This document shows positions 16,761 to 26,812 of a stretch of 40,917 nt of DNA, piece after piece. The DNA is taken from the NCBI GenBank assembly GCA_029226065.1, contig JAQXXM010000029.1, forward strand, positions 1 to 40,917. The letters are read 5' to 3'. Each line of letters opens with the position of its first letter. Positions within the stretch are counted from its first letter, which is position 1. This DNA is from Clostridiales bacterium. GTDB lineage: Bacteria; Bacillota; Clostridia; UBA1381. Below the pieces are notes generated by a model. It was given only the letters and a program-made list of their open reading frames with translations, made no database searches and was not told where the DNA came from. The position numbers and the translations under genes were made by a program.

Positions 16761-18507
16761 ATATTGTATACTTCTTTAAGTATGCCTCGTGTTTTTCCTT
16801 AAAGTCTGCGCTGTACTTACGCATTTCCTTGAGTGACTCGTGTATATTCATCTTATGCTCGTTTGCGTCAATTATGCACATTGCAAGGTTGGAACAGTGG
16901 TCAGCAGTTCTTTCAAGGTTTGTCAGTAAGTCTGACAGCACAAAGCCAGCACCGATTGAACAAGTACCCTTCTGCAAGCGGCGGATATGGTTGTCACGCA
17001 TCTTATCACGCAATATATCTATTACCTGCTCTAACGGCTCAATGTTCTTAGCCATTTCTATATCATTATTTACAAATGCATCGTATGCCATATCAACAAT
17101 CTCACATACAGCATTGCAAAGAACTTCCATTTCGGATTTTGCAGATGGTGTAAGCTCAATGCCCTTCTCCACAAGCTCCTCACCAGACTCAAGCACATTC
17201 ACCGCATGGTCTGAAATTCGTTCAAAATCACCGATTACTTTAAGTATCTTTGATACCTCAGCACTTTCATTATCACTCAACTGCTGTGAGCTTAGCTTTA
17301 CAAGATATGTGCCTAAAACGTCCTCGTAATTATCTACTTTTTTCTCGTCCTTGCGGATTTGGCGAGCAGTTTCCTTATCGTATGCTGTTATCATATTAAT
17401 ACTTGACTTGAACGCATGCACCGAAATTTCCGCCATTTCCTTGACCAAATCACCGCATTTTTCAACAGCAAAAGATGGCATTTCCAAGAAACGTTCGTCA
17501 AGCATATTATAATGCGTGTTTTTCTCGGAGGATTCGCTCTTGATTGTTTTGACTACAAGCTTTTCGATTAGCGAGCAGAACGGCATCAGAACAATTGCGT
17601 CTGCTATGTTAAAAAGTGTGTGAATTGTAGCAATCGAAAGCATATTGACACTGCTTGACATAAAATCAAACGCAAAAATCGCATTCAACCCGTAGAAGAT
17701 AATGCTGAAAACAATAACACCTATTATCTTTATATAAAGACATGCACCTGCTACTCGCTTTGACTCTATATTACCTGTTATAGACGAAAGAATTGGTGTA
17801 ATTGTTGTACCTATATTTTGTCCCAGGATAATAGGCAACGCTGTAGAAAAAGGAATAGTGCCTGTTAAAGACAGTGCCTGCAACACACCAATAGATGCAG
17901 AAGAAGACTGAATAATAGCGGTTAGCAATGTTCCTACAAGGATGCCCATAATAGGATTAGAGAACATTATAAGCAGTCGTGAAAACTGCTCACTTTCTTT
18001 AAGTGATGACATTGAATCGCTCATCGTATTCATACCAAACATCAATGTAGCAAATCCTATCAATATTAAAGAGACATTTCTTTTTTTGTCCGATTTGCAA
18101 GCCATCAGCATTATAACGCCTATAATCATAAGCACCGGCGTAAATGAAGTAGGCTTAAATATTTTCAGCCAGAATGTATCTCCGCTGATACCGCCTAAGC
18201 TGAGTATCCATGCAGTAACCGTTGTTCCTAAGTTTGCGCCTAAGATTACGCTCAAGGTTTGACCTAACTTCATAATTCCCGAATTTACAAATCCGACAAG
18301 CATTACGGTCGTTGCCGATGAGGATTGAATAATGGCAGTTATAACAAATCCGAGCAAAAATCCTTTTGCCTTATTTGCCGTAAGCTTGGAAAGGATTGAT
18401 TCCATCTTTCCGCCCGCCATTTTCTTAAGGCCGTCACCCATAACATCCATTCCGTAAAGAAATAGTCCTAAACCGCCAAACAATGACAATACATTGAAAA
18501 TGTCCAT
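16759..18507 (-). CDS. Na/Pi cotransporter family protein with C-terminal PhoU-like domain
   Basis: GLGLFLYGMDVMGDGLK, duplicated TAIIQSSSATT / TAIIQSSSAS motifs, PhoU-like helical C-terminus. Confidence 0.94.
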   Translation of the reverse strand: MDIFNVLSLFGGLGLFLYGMDVMGDGLKKMAGGKMESILSKLTANKAKGFLLGFVITAIIQSSSATTVMLVGFVNSGIMKLGQTLSVILGANLGTTVTAWILSLGGISGDTFWLKIFKPTSFTPVLMIIGVIMLMACKSDKKRNVSLILIGFATLMFGMNTMSDSMSSLKESEQFSRLLIMFSNPIMGILVGTLLTAIIQSSSASIGVLQALSLTGTIPFSTALPIILGQNIGTTITPILSSITGNIESKRVAGACLYIKIIGVIVFSIIFYGLNAIFAFDFMSSSVNMLSIATIHTLFNIADAIVLMPFCSLIEKLVVKTIKSESSEKNTHYNMLDERFLEMPSFAVEKCGDLVKEMAEISVHAFKSSINMITAYDKETARQIRKDEKKVDNYEDVLGTYLVKLSSQQLSDNESAEVSKILKVIGDFERISDHAVNVLESGEELVEKGIELTPSAKSEMEVLCNAVCEIVDMAYDAFVNNDIEMAKNIEPLEQVIDILRDKMRDNHIRRLQKGTCSIGAGFVLSDLLTNLERTADHCSNLAMCIIDANEHKMNIHESLKEMRKYSADFKEKHEAYLKKYTI

Positions 18508-18544
18508 AGTTAATTCTCCTTTTTATAACTGTGAATTTATCTGT

Positions 18545-19960
18545 TTAGTTTACTGCCTCTACCTTTATAGTATTTGTATTTCCTGATTTTCCGTTAGTCT
18601 GACCGCCCGTCAGAACTACGTTATCACCTTTTTTGAGTGATAGAATTTCCTTTGCCTGATTGAGTGCCTGATAGAACATAACGTCAAGCGAGTTATATTC
18701 ACAGCTTAATACGGGGGTTACTCCCCAGCTAAGGTTGAGCTGACGCCATGCACGAACGGTAGTTGTTGTCCCTATAATATCCACAGGTCCTCTAAATCGG
18801 CTCACCATACGTGCTGTAACACCTGTTCGTGAATTTACTACTATACATTTCGCATTAACATCTATCGCCATGGCACATGCCGAATGTGATATAGCATCAA
18901 GGTTGTTTTGTATCTTATATTCAGTTGTCGCAAACCAGCGCTTATAATCAATGTGCTTTTCTGTATATTCGGCAATCTCTGCCATATTCTTTAACGCCTC
19001 TACAGGGTACTTGCCTGCGGCCGTCTCGCCCGACAGCATTATCGCAGATGAGCCGTCATACACGGCGTTTGCCACATCTGAAATTTCAGCTCTTGTAGGA
19101 CGTGCATTGTGAATCATAGATTCAAGCATTTCCGTTGCGGTTATAACACGCTTGCCTAATAATCGGCACTTTTGTATGAGATATTTCTGAATTGCCGGTA
19201 CTTCCACAAACGGGATTTCAACTCCCAAATCACCTCGGGCAACCATTATCCCGTCTGCCACTTCGCAAATCTCATCAACATTGTCAACACCTGCACGATT
19301 TTCTATTTTCGCAATGACGTCTATCTCTTCTCCGCCGTTTTCATCTAAGAAGCTTCTTAATGACTCCATATCTTTTTTCGTAGAAACAAATGATGCCGCA
19401 ACAAAGTCAACTTCATTTTCAATGCCAAATAATAAATCCGCCTTATCATGCTCGCTCAAATACTCATGCTTAAGTACCTTATTGGGAAAATTCATACTTT
19501 TTCGGTTTGACAAATCACCGCCTGCGGTAACTGTGGTAATAACGTCATTGCCTGAAATCTCATCAACAACAAACTGTACAAGTCCGTTATTTACCATTAT
19601 GGTATCTCCGATTTTTAAATCCTCTGTTAAATGCTTGTAGTTTACCGACACTTTTTCCTGACTGCCCTCTATGTCGTCGGTGGTAAATATAAATTTGTCG
19701 CCGTCATTTAATGTTATACGGCCGTTTTGGAATGTCTTAATTCTGTATTCCGGGCCTTTTGTGTCAAGCATAATAGCAATAGGCATATTAAGCTTTTCCC
19801 TGACTTTTTTTACAAGGTCAATTTTTGCCTTATGCTCCTCGTGTGTGCCATGCGAAAAATTCAGTCGTGCTACGTTCATACCGTTTTTGCACATTCGTGT
19901 CAATGTTTTCTCATTGTCACATGCAGGTCCGATTGTACAAATTATCTTTGTTTTACGCAT
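18545..19960 (-). CDS. pyk: Pyruvate kinase
   Basis: RKTKIICTIGPA, NVARLNFSHGTHEEH, MVARGDLGVEIPF, TATEMLESMIHNARPTRAEISDVANAV. Confidence 0.96.
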   Translation of the reverse strand: MRKTKIICTIGPACDNEKTLTRMCKNGMNVARLNFSHGTHEEHKAKIDLVKKVREKLNMPIAIMLDTKGPEYRIKTFQNGRITLNDGDKFIFTTDDIEGSQEKVSVNYKHLTEDLKIGDTIMVNNGLVQFVVDEISGNDVITTVTAGGDLSNRKSMNFPNKVLKHEYLSEHDKADLLFGIENEVDFVAASFVSTKKDMESLRSFLDENGGEEIDVIAKIENRAGVDNVDEICEVADGIMVARGDLGVEIPFVEVPAIQKYLIQKCRLLGKRVITATEMLESMIHNARPTRAEISDVANAVYDGSSAIMLSGETAAGKYPVEALKNMAEIAEYTEKHIDYKRWFATTEYKIQNNLDAISHSACAMAIDVNAKCIVVNSRTGVTARMVSRFRGPVDIIGTTTTVRAWRQLNLSWGVTPVLSCEYNSLDVMFYQALNQAKEILSLKKGDNVVLTGGQTNGKSGNTNTIKVEAVN

Positions 19961-20146
19961 TCTGTGTTTTCCATTCTTTTATGTATTTTGGGGTACTCAA
20001 AAAATTATCCGATTTACCCTCAGTATAATTTTAACACTGATTGTCCGATTTAGCAAGTAGTATTTTAAAATTTTGCGAGCGTTTTCGTATTTTGATGAAT
20101 ATTTCATAAAAACACATTATAATTTTGCAATTTTTTTGTATGAAGA

Positions 20147-20180
20147 AAAAGACCATCTGCAATTTTGCAGACAGTCTTTT
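20147..20180 (-). terminator. Terminator downstream of the S41 peptidase gene (and of the tandem repeat)
   Basis: Minus strand AAAAGACtgTCTGCAaaatTGCAGAtgGTCTTTTTCTT. Confidence 0.75.
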
Positions 20181-20189
20181 GTTTTTGCA

Positions 20190-20484
20190 GTCGGTGCTGT
20201 TTTGCCGCAACCGGGTAAGGTTGTGTCAAAATGGTGCAGAACGGATGAAACGAAGGGCGTATGCCCCCCCTGCCCGACGGCGTACGTTTGTACGTCGAGG
20301 GTGAGTTTCATACGTAGCGCAAGCGGTCGGCGCTGTTTTGCCGCAACCGGGTAAGGTTGTGTCAAAATAGTGCAGAACGGCCGAAACGAAGGGCGTATGC
20401 CCCCCTGCCCGACGGCGTACGTTTGTACGTCGAGGGTGAGTTTCGTCCGTAGCGTTAGCGGTCGGCGCTGTTTTGCCGCAACCG
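20190..20484. repeat. GC-rich tandem repeat: two ~136/135-bp units plus a 24-bp partial third unit
   Basis: gtcgg(t/c)gctgttttgccgcaaccggg... begins at 20190, 20326 and (partial) 20461; last partial copy ends 1 nt before the peptidase stop codon. Confidence 0.95.
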
Positions 20485-21942
20485 TCACTCTAAATCTTCT
20501 ATTTTGCCCCCTAAATACTTGTATGCTTCATCAAGCTGTGTATCAAGTTCCATATCAAGCTGCTCAAAAACCTCTTTGAGTTTTATCTGTGTAGGAATAT
20601 CAAGCACTCCGGAATCCGTGAGACCATACTTGCGTTGGAACAGTGCAACCGACTCCTTAAGGTCGACATTATACACATCATTATGCATATTGCCCGAATA
20701 ATAGTTCATATCAGACAGACGTTCCTTTGCCGCCATTACATTATCTCCGCTTGCACCTAAAGAAACAGGCGTAATAAAGTCAAATTTTGTATATGCTGAT
20801 GTATCAACCTTCTTTTTCTCGTTTTCAACCGCTACATCCGGGATTAATCCGACTTTATTTATTTCATTGCCGTTTCGTGTGATATAGCTGCCTATTGTAA
20901 GCTTTATTACCATACCGTTATTGACATAGAACGGGCTTTGTATAACTGCCTTGCCGTATGTGTTTTCACCCATTAATATGCCCACGCCCGAGTCCTGAAT
21001 AGCACTTGCCAAAATTTCTGCCGATGATGCAGTATGTTCATTTACAAGTGTTACTATCTCAAACGGCGGCTCTCGCAGGTCTGAATTATACGTATGGTTC
21101 AGGTTCTTATCTCTATATTCAACATCAATGATTTTGCCCTTGGGAACTATCTGTCTTGCGACATCTACTGCCGCAATGACCTGTCCTCCGCCGTTGTTCC
21201 TAAGATCAAGGATAAGCTTTTTTACATTCTCGCTTTTCATCTTATTTACGATATCTGTAAATTCTTCTGCTGTGTTCTTTGAGAATGACAATATCTTGAC
21301 ATAACCTATACCATCCTTTAAGACAGTACCCGAAACAGTGCTTGTATTTACGGCTGTGCGTATACCAACAAGATTTATCCGCTCATCACCTCGAAGCACC
21401 GTAATATCTACAGCCGTGCCAAGCTCGCCGACAACAAGGTTTCTGACCTCTGTTACACTGCATCCCACAACGTCAACACCGCCAACGGCAACAATCTTGT
21501 CACCAACCTGAAAACCGCTCTGCTGTGCAAGTCCACCTTCTTCTACAAACTCAACTATCTCAACATACTCGCCGTTTTGCTGGAGGCTCACTCCCAGACC
21601 GTAAAACGTGCTGTTGATTTCGTTCATATATTCAATATATTCTTCACGTGTAAAGAAGTCTGAATAATCGTCAAGAGCGTGCAATGCACCCTTTAAAAAT
21701 TCCACAAGTGCATCGTCACCGTACTTCTCAAGATACGCCGACACACCAAGCTTCATTATATCCTCTGCCGTATATGTATCGTCAATATACTGATTTGCGA
21801 TATAATCCGATATCATTTCATAGCCCTGATATTCAATACTTGTATCTATTTCCTTTTCATCCGTTTGAGCAAAAACAACAGGTTGAGCTGTAACTGCAAA
21901 CGCTGTTAAAAGCATAATTATTTTTTTTGTCAACTTATTCAA
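20485..21942 (-). CDS. S41-family C-terminal processing peptidase (PDZ, tail protease, C-terminal peptidoglycan-binding-like region)
   Basis: DDYSDFFTREEY, GLAQQSGFQVGDKIVAVGGVDV (PDZ), LILDLRNNGGG, VNEHTASSAEILASAIQD, YGKAVIQS; ALFQRKYGLTDSGVLD (PG-binding-like). Confidence 0.94.
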   Translation of the reverse strand: MNKLTKKIIMLLTAFAVTAQPVVFAQTDEKEIDTSIEYQGYEMISDYIANQYIDDTYTAEDIMKLGVSAYLEKYGDDALVEFLKGALHALDDYSDFFTREEYIEYMNEINSTFYGLGVSLQQNGEYVEIVEFVEEGGLAQQSGFQVGDKIVAVGGVDVVGCSVTEVRNLVVGELGTAVDITVLRGDERINLVGIRTAVNTSTVSGTVLKDGIGYVKILSFSKNTAEEFTDIVNKMKSENVKKLILDLRNNGGGQVIAAVDVARQIVPKGKIIDVEYRDKNLNHTYNSDLREPPFEIVTLVNEHTASSAEILASAIQDSGVGILMGENTYGKAVIQSPFYVNNGMVIKLTIGSYITRNGNEINKVGLIPDVAVENEKKKVDTSAYTKFDFITPVSLGASGDNVMAAKERLSDMNYYSGNMHNDVYNVDLKESVALFQRKYGLTDSGVLDIPTQIKLKEVFEQLDMELDTQLDEAYKYLGGKIEDLE

Positions 21943-22352
21943 TCCAAATCATCTCTTTTCTTTTTCAAAACTATCTGCATATCATTATCCACACCGCAAA
22001 GAGTGTATCTGAGCTGTATTTCCCCGCCACGTGAAGAAAGGCTGTAGTTGATACTCTTTGTGTAAAGCTCCATTTCCATTGCACCGTAAGGCGTGTTATA
22101 CATAAACCGTGTGGTTTTGCCTGCTCTGTATTCCATATCCGAACGACTCTCTCCCACACGTGTCACATTTGCATAGCCCATTTCAAGACGTATCATAACC
22201 GTTGCGGAGTCTGTCTTGTACATAATATAGTATTTTCCGTCTTTAATACGCAGTGACCCCTCGCCCCGCTCGGTTATGTACTCCGTATCGCCTTTATCAG
22301 TCTGACGGTTTTTCACCTTTACAATGAATTTATCAGTATTTTTCAATGTCAA
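21939..22352 (-). CDS. DUF1934 (YwiB-like) domain protein
   Basis: YITERGEGSLRIKDGKYYIMYK..., EMELYTKSINYSLSSRGGEIQLRYTL; position next to murI. Confidence 0.8.
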   Translation of the reverse strand: MTLKNTDKFIVKVKNRQTDKGDTEYITERGEGSLRIKDGKYYIMYKTDSATVMIRLEMGYANVTRVGESRSDMEYRAGKTTRFMYNTPYGAMEMELYTKSINYSLSSRGGEIQLRYTLCGVDNDMQIVLKKKRDDLD

Positions 22353-23142
22353 TCCTGTTCACCTTGCCGTTTATCTTTGTTTCAAGGAATATTCCGCCCA
22401 GCTCCTCAAAGCTTTCTATGCAGTCGCTTACATAGTATCTGTACTGGTCTTTGTCTTTTTCTTCGCTATGCGAATTTTCGCTGTTGAGTTTCTTTTCTAA
22501 GAACTTCGCAACCTCTTCACCCGGGCTTACAAGCGTAACATCATCACCCATATATTCAGCAATAGCCTCCTTTAATAGAGGATAGTGCGTACAGCCCATA
22601 ATAAGTGTATCAACACCTGCTTTTTTTATATCTGCTAAGTATTCATCAATAACAAGTTTTGTTACAGGTGTATTGAAATGTCCGTTTTCCACCAATGGCA
22701 CAAACAGCGGACACGCTTTCTCAAAAGTTTCTGCATCGGGGTTATAACCTGCAATATACTTGTTATATGCGCCGCTTTTTATTGTTGCAGGCGTGCCGAT
22801 AATGCCAATTCGATTATTTTTTGTAACACGTGCCGCCTCATACGCACCCGAATCAACCACTCCGTATATAGGAACGTCAAATTCTGTTTTTATCTCGGGC
22901 AATGCCGCCGACGATGCCGTACCGCAAGCTATTACTATCATTTTTACATCACAGCTCAATAAAAAGCGTATATCGCTGTGCGTGTATTTCAATATAGTTT
23001 CTTTTGATCGTGTACCATACGGGACACGGCTTGTATCACCGAAATATACGATATTTTCGTTAGGAAAACGTCTCATTATTTCCTTTACGGCAGTAAGTCC
23101 GCCCAAGCCCGAATCGAAAACGCCTATGCTTCTGTTATCCAT
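22333..23142 (-). CDS. murI: Glutamate racemase
   Basis: IGVFDSGLGGLTAVKEI, YFGDTSRVPYG, IACGTASSAAL, MGCTHYPLL. Confidence 0.96.
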   Translation of the reverse strand: MDNRSIGVFDSGLGGLTAVKEIMRRFPNENIVYFGDTSRVPYGTRSKETILKYTHSDIRFLLSCDVKMIVIACGTASSAALPEIKTEFDVPIYGVVDSGAYEAARVTKNNRIGIIGTPATIKSGAYNKYIAGYNPDAETFEKACPLFVPLVENGHFNTPVTKLVIDEYLADIKKAGVDTLIMGCTHYPLLKEAIAEYMGDDVTLVSPGEEVAKFLEKKLNSENSHSEEKDKDQYRYYVSDCIESFEELGGIFLETKINGKVNRIDIEKY

Positions 23143-24200
23143 TATTTAACTCTCTCCTCGGCAAGTGTAATAAGTGTATCAAGCAATTGGCTATATCCTA
23201 TGCCCGATGCCTCCCAGAGTTTTGGGTACATACTTATGTTAGTAAAACCAGGTAATGTGTTTATCTCGTTAAGTACGATTGAGCCGTCGGAATACTTTAC
23301 AAAAAAGTCTACTCTTGAAAGACCTTGTCCGTCAAGTGCCAAAAACGCACGCACAGAATACTCACGTATTTTCTCTATTGTTTCCGAAGGAATATCAGCA
23401 GGTATCAAAAGCTCTGTCGAAGCATCGTTATATTTAGCATCAAAATCATAATATTCAACTGTCGGTCGGATTTCGCCTACAGTTGCAGCACGTGGCTCTT
23501 TATTGCCAAGAACGGCACATTCTACCTCGTGACCGTCAATATGCTCCTCTACGAGTATTCGTCTGTCGTATTTTTCCGCATTATAGAGTGCGTCCATAAG
23601 CTCCTGTCTGTTATGTGCCTTACCGATACCGACAGATGAGCCTAATCTTGCTGGCTTAACAAAGCACGGATATCCAAGCTCTGACTCAATCTTATCAGCA
23701 CACTTTTCAAAATCCTCGCCGCTTGTTACAACTACCCATTTTGCCTGTGGAATACCCACAGAGTCAAATACAAGCTTTGAATACGTCTTATCCATACCGT
23801 TAGCAGATGATAGAACACCCATTCCGACATAAGGTATATGTGACAGCTCAAACAAGCCCTGAACAGTTCCGTCCTCGCCGTATTCGCCATGGAGTACGGG
23901 GAATATAACATCTATATGTATAATCTCTGTAGTATCGCCCATAACAACCATTCCGTGATGCGAGCTGTCAGGGGATATAAATGCAGACCTCAAGCATTTT
24001 GTTTCATTCTCCCATGCACCGCTTTCTATAAGAGACCAATCTCCTGTGTACAAATACCATTTTCCGTCACGTGTTATGCCTACCGTATATATTGTATATT
24101 TATCTTTATCTAAGTTATTAAGTATAGACGTAACTGATTTTTGTGATATATCGTGCTCCGGTGACTGTCCGCCGAATATTACACATAAATTCTTTTTCAT
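23142..24200 (-). CDS. ddl: D-alanine--D-alanine ligase
   Basis: VIFGGQSPEHDIS, VLHGEYGEDGTVQGL, FVKPARLGSSVGI, NEINTLPGFTNISMYPKLW; start placed at MKKNLCV. Confidence 0.96.
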   Translation of the reverse strand: MKKNLCVIFGGQSPEHDISQKSVTSILNNLDKDKYTIYTVGITRDGKWYLYTGDWSLIESGAWENETKCLRSAFISPDSSHHGMVVMGDTTEIIHIDVIFPVLHGEYGEDGTVQGLFELSHIPYVGMGVLSSANGMDKTYSKLVFDSVGIPQAKWVVVTSGEDFEKCADKIESELGYPCFVKPARLGSSVGIGKAHNRQELMDALYNAEKYDRRILVEEHIDGHEVECAVLGNKEPRAATVGEIRPTVEYYDFDAKYNDASTELLIPADIPSETIEKIREYSVRAFLALDGQGLSRVDFFVKYSDGSIVLNEINTLPGFTNISMYPKLWEASGIGYSQLLDTLITLAEERVK

Positions 24201-24311
24201 GCTAATCTCCATTCCGCCGCCTTGCGACATCATAAATACAATAACTATATATTACATCATTTTGCCATAAAATGCAATAGCCTTAACCGATTTTCCAGAA
24301 TTTTAACATTT

Positions 24312-25211
24312 TTATCTTTTTCGCAGCTTGTTTAAAAATGCATTAAATGCGTCTGTCGGCTCTGCTGAAAACTCCATCAGCTCACCTGTTTTGGGATGTG
24401 CAAATCCAATAGTTTTAGCGTGCAGAAATTGACCTTTGCCGCTGTCACGGTCCTTTTTAATGCCGTACACAGGATCGCCTGCTATATTATGACCGATTGA
24501 TGCCAGATGGACACGTATCTGATGTGTTCTGCCAGTCTCTAATGTACATTCAAGATACGTGTAATCTCCAAACCTTTCAAGGACCTTATAGTGCGTTACT
24601 GCCTCACGTCCGCCCTCAATTACCGCCATACGCTTGCGGTCGGTGGGGTGTCTGCCTATAGGCTTATCAATAGTGCCTTCGTCCTCCTTTATATTGCCAT
24701 GCACGATACACACATATTTTCTTAAAGCTTTACGCTCTTTGAGCTGTGCTGAAAGCAATTCATGTGCTTCGTTTGTTTTTGCAACAACTAAAAGTCCTGA
24801 TGTATCTTTGTCGATACGATGCACTATACCGGGACGTATCGCACCGTTTATACTGCTTAGCGTACAATGGTACAAGAGTCCGTTTACAAGCGTACCTGTC
24901 ATATTTCCCGCCGCAGGATGTACCACCATGCCCTGTGGCTTATTTACAACTATAACGCTGTCGTCCTCATACACTATATCAAGAGGTATATTCTCAGGCT
25001 TTGCTTCTATTTCCTGCGGTTCGGGGAGCTTGATAATAACTGTATCGCCTGCGGCTACTTTTGATTTTTTAGTAACCGAGCTGCCGTTTAAGGTAACACA
25101 GCCGTCCTCAATAAGCTTTGCGGCATAACTGCGTGAAATATCAGAATTGTCGGATATGAACTTATCAAGACGTGACGACTGTTCTTGAGCTGTAATATTA
25201 AGAGTTTCCAT
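24312..25211 (-). CDS. RluA/RluD-family pseudouridine synthase (S4 domain plus catalytic domain)
   Basis: S4-like RLDKFISD...SRSYAAKLIEDG; HRIDKDTSGLLVVAKT; LETGRTHQIRVHLASIGHNIAGDPVYG. Confidence 0.95.
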   Translation of the reverse strand: METLNITAQEQSSRLDKFISDNSDISRSYAAKLIEDGCVTLNGSSVTKKSKVAAGDTVIIKLPEPQEIEAKPENIPLDIVYEDDSVIVVNKPQGMVVHPAAGNMTGTLVNGLLYHCTLSSINGAIRPGIVHRIDKDTSGLLVVAKTNEAHELLSAQLKERKALRKYVCIVHGNIKEDEGTIDKPIGRHPTDRKRMAVIEGGREAVTHYKVLERFGDYTYLECTLETGRTHQIRVHLASIGHNIAGDPVYGIKKDRDSGKGQFLHAKTIGFAHPKTGELMEFSAEPTDAFNAFLNKLRKR

Positions 25212-25689
25212 TTTCTGCTCCCTTATCGAAAAAGATAACGTATACTATAGCCGCCACAGCTCCCAACACAACCGCCATATCGGCAATATTAAATACAGGG
25301 AAATTAAACCATTTTATATCTATAAAATCAACAACAAATTTATACTGTATTCTGTCGATTGCATTGCCAAGTCCGCCCGCAAAAAACAGTGTAACAGCAA
25401 GATTTTCCATAAAATGCTCAGGTTTTCTGATTATTTTATATATGATGATTGCAATTATGAACGCAACAGATATTACGCTTAAAAGTATTGTGTTATTTTC
25501 AAGCATCGAAAATGCCGCACCTGTATTTTGCACATACACAAAATCTGCAACAAAGGGCAGTTCACCAAACCTTTCACCCAATGCACAGTTGCCGATAACA
25601 TACATCTTTGTCACGCGGTCGATAAGAACTATAACCAGTGCAAGGAGTATCTGCCACACCAAACCTATTATATTTTTTCTCTTTGCCAT
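25198..25689 (-). CDS. lspA: Lipoprotein signal peptidase (SPase II)
   Basis: LIDRVTKMYV, VQNTGAAFSML, GGLGNAIDRI, VVDFIDIKWFNFPVFNIADMAVVLG. Confidence 0.95.
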   Translation of the reverse strand: MAKRKNIIGLVWQILLALVIVLIDRVTKMYVIGNCALGERFGELPFVADFVYVQNTGAAFSMLENNTILLSVISVAFIIAIIIYKIIRKPEHFMENLAVTLFFAGGLGNAIDRIQYKFVVDFIDIKWFNFPVFNIADMAVVLGAVAAIVYVIFFDKGAENGNS

Positions 25690-25712
25690 TGTGCCGCTCC
25701 TCCCAAAAAGGT

Positions 25713-26792
25713 TTATTCGGATATATATTCTATTGCACTGTATATTTCATCTCGTGTTACGTCATTTACACGTATAACCTCACCTATCGAAACAGGCAGT
25801 ACAAAGTTTAGTTTTCCGTCAGATTTCTTTTTATCATTCTGCATAAATTCATAAATCGTATCAGGAGACGGAAGCTTTGTTTTTATTTTAAAGCCATAGC
25901 TTAAAAGCGTTTCTTCAATATCTGACAGAACACCGCCATCAATAAGACCCCGCTTATTTGCAATATATGTTGCACCCACCATACCGATACCGACACATTC
26001 GCCGTGAGTCATCTGAAAATTCATTGCCGATTCCACTGCATGACCGATTGTATGACCGAAATTCAATATTGCACGCAAGCCCGACTCTTTTTCATCAGTC
26101 TCAACAACCTTCGCCTTTATTTCACAGTTGCGCTTAGCCATTTCGATAAGCGTTTTTGAATTCAAAGCTTTTATCTTATCAGGATTTGATTTTACAAAGT
26201 CGTAAAAATCCTTGTCTCTGATTATTCCGTGCTTTATAACCTCGCCCATACCTGAAATAAACTGTATTTCGGGTAATGTTTTAAGGGTATTGACATTGAT
26301 ATAGACAAGCTTTGGCTGATGAAATGCTCCAAGTATATTCTTGTTGTCCATAAAATCTATACCCGTCTTACCGCCTACGGAGCTGTCAGATTGCGATAAA
26401 AGAGTAGTGGGTATCTGTATAAACTTAATACCTCGCATATATATTGATGCGGCAAACCCTGCCATATCACCGACAACACCGCCGCCCAGGGCAATTATCA
26501 TACTTTTTCTGTCGAGTCCGTTATCTATACACGCCTTGCATATTCCAAGAATGGTATCCATTCTTTTATTTTCCTCACCTGCTGTAAATTCGTATACACT
26601 GCTTGAAAATCCTGCACTGTTAAGGTGACTGTTTATCTCCCCGGCATATAATTTACAAACGTTGGTGTCTGTTACTATTAAAAGTTTTTTCGGTGCATTT
26701 ATTTCCTTTAGTGTATCGGCAAGCTGATTAAAGCTGTCACCGAATACTATATCATAAGAGTTTTCTCCTAAATTTACAAATAATTTATCCAT
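25713..26792 (-). CDS. aroB: 3-dehydroquinate synthase
   Basis: ALGGGVVGDMAGFAAS, GGKTGIDFMDNKNILGAFHQP, LNFGHTIGHAVE. Confidence 0.96.
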   Translation of the reverse strand: MDKLFVNLGENSYDIVFGDSFNQLADTLKEINAPKKLLIVTDTNVCKLYAGEINSHLNSAGFSSSVYEFTAGEENKRMDTILGICKACIDNGLDRKSMIIALGGGVVGDMAGFAASIYMRGIKFIQIPTTLLSQSDSSVGGKTGIDFMDNKNILGAFHQPKLVYINVNTLKTLPEIQFISGMGEVIKHGIIRDKDFYDFVKSNPDKIKALNSKTLIEMAKRNCEIKAKVVETDEKESGLRAILNFGHTIGHAVESAMNFQMTHGECVGIGMVGATYIANKRGLIDGGVLSDIEETLLSYGFKIKTKLPSPDTIYEFMQNDKKKSDGKLNFVLPVSIGEVIRVNDVTRDEIYSAIEYISE

Positions 26793-26812
26793 TTTATATC
26801 TCCGTTTAGTTG

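Noticed and set aside
20190-20484. Possible CRISPR array
   Set aside because: Units are directly adjacent with no unique spacers, only two full copies, and no cas genes nearby.
20117-20488. 123-aa minus-strand ORF with internally repeated sequence (VAAKQRRPLTLRTKLTLDVQTYAVGQGG twice)
   Set aside because: It is a by-product of translating the GC-rich tandem repeat and the adjacent terminator; no RBS, no recognisable domain, and the structure-level changes between copies do not preserve codons preferentially.
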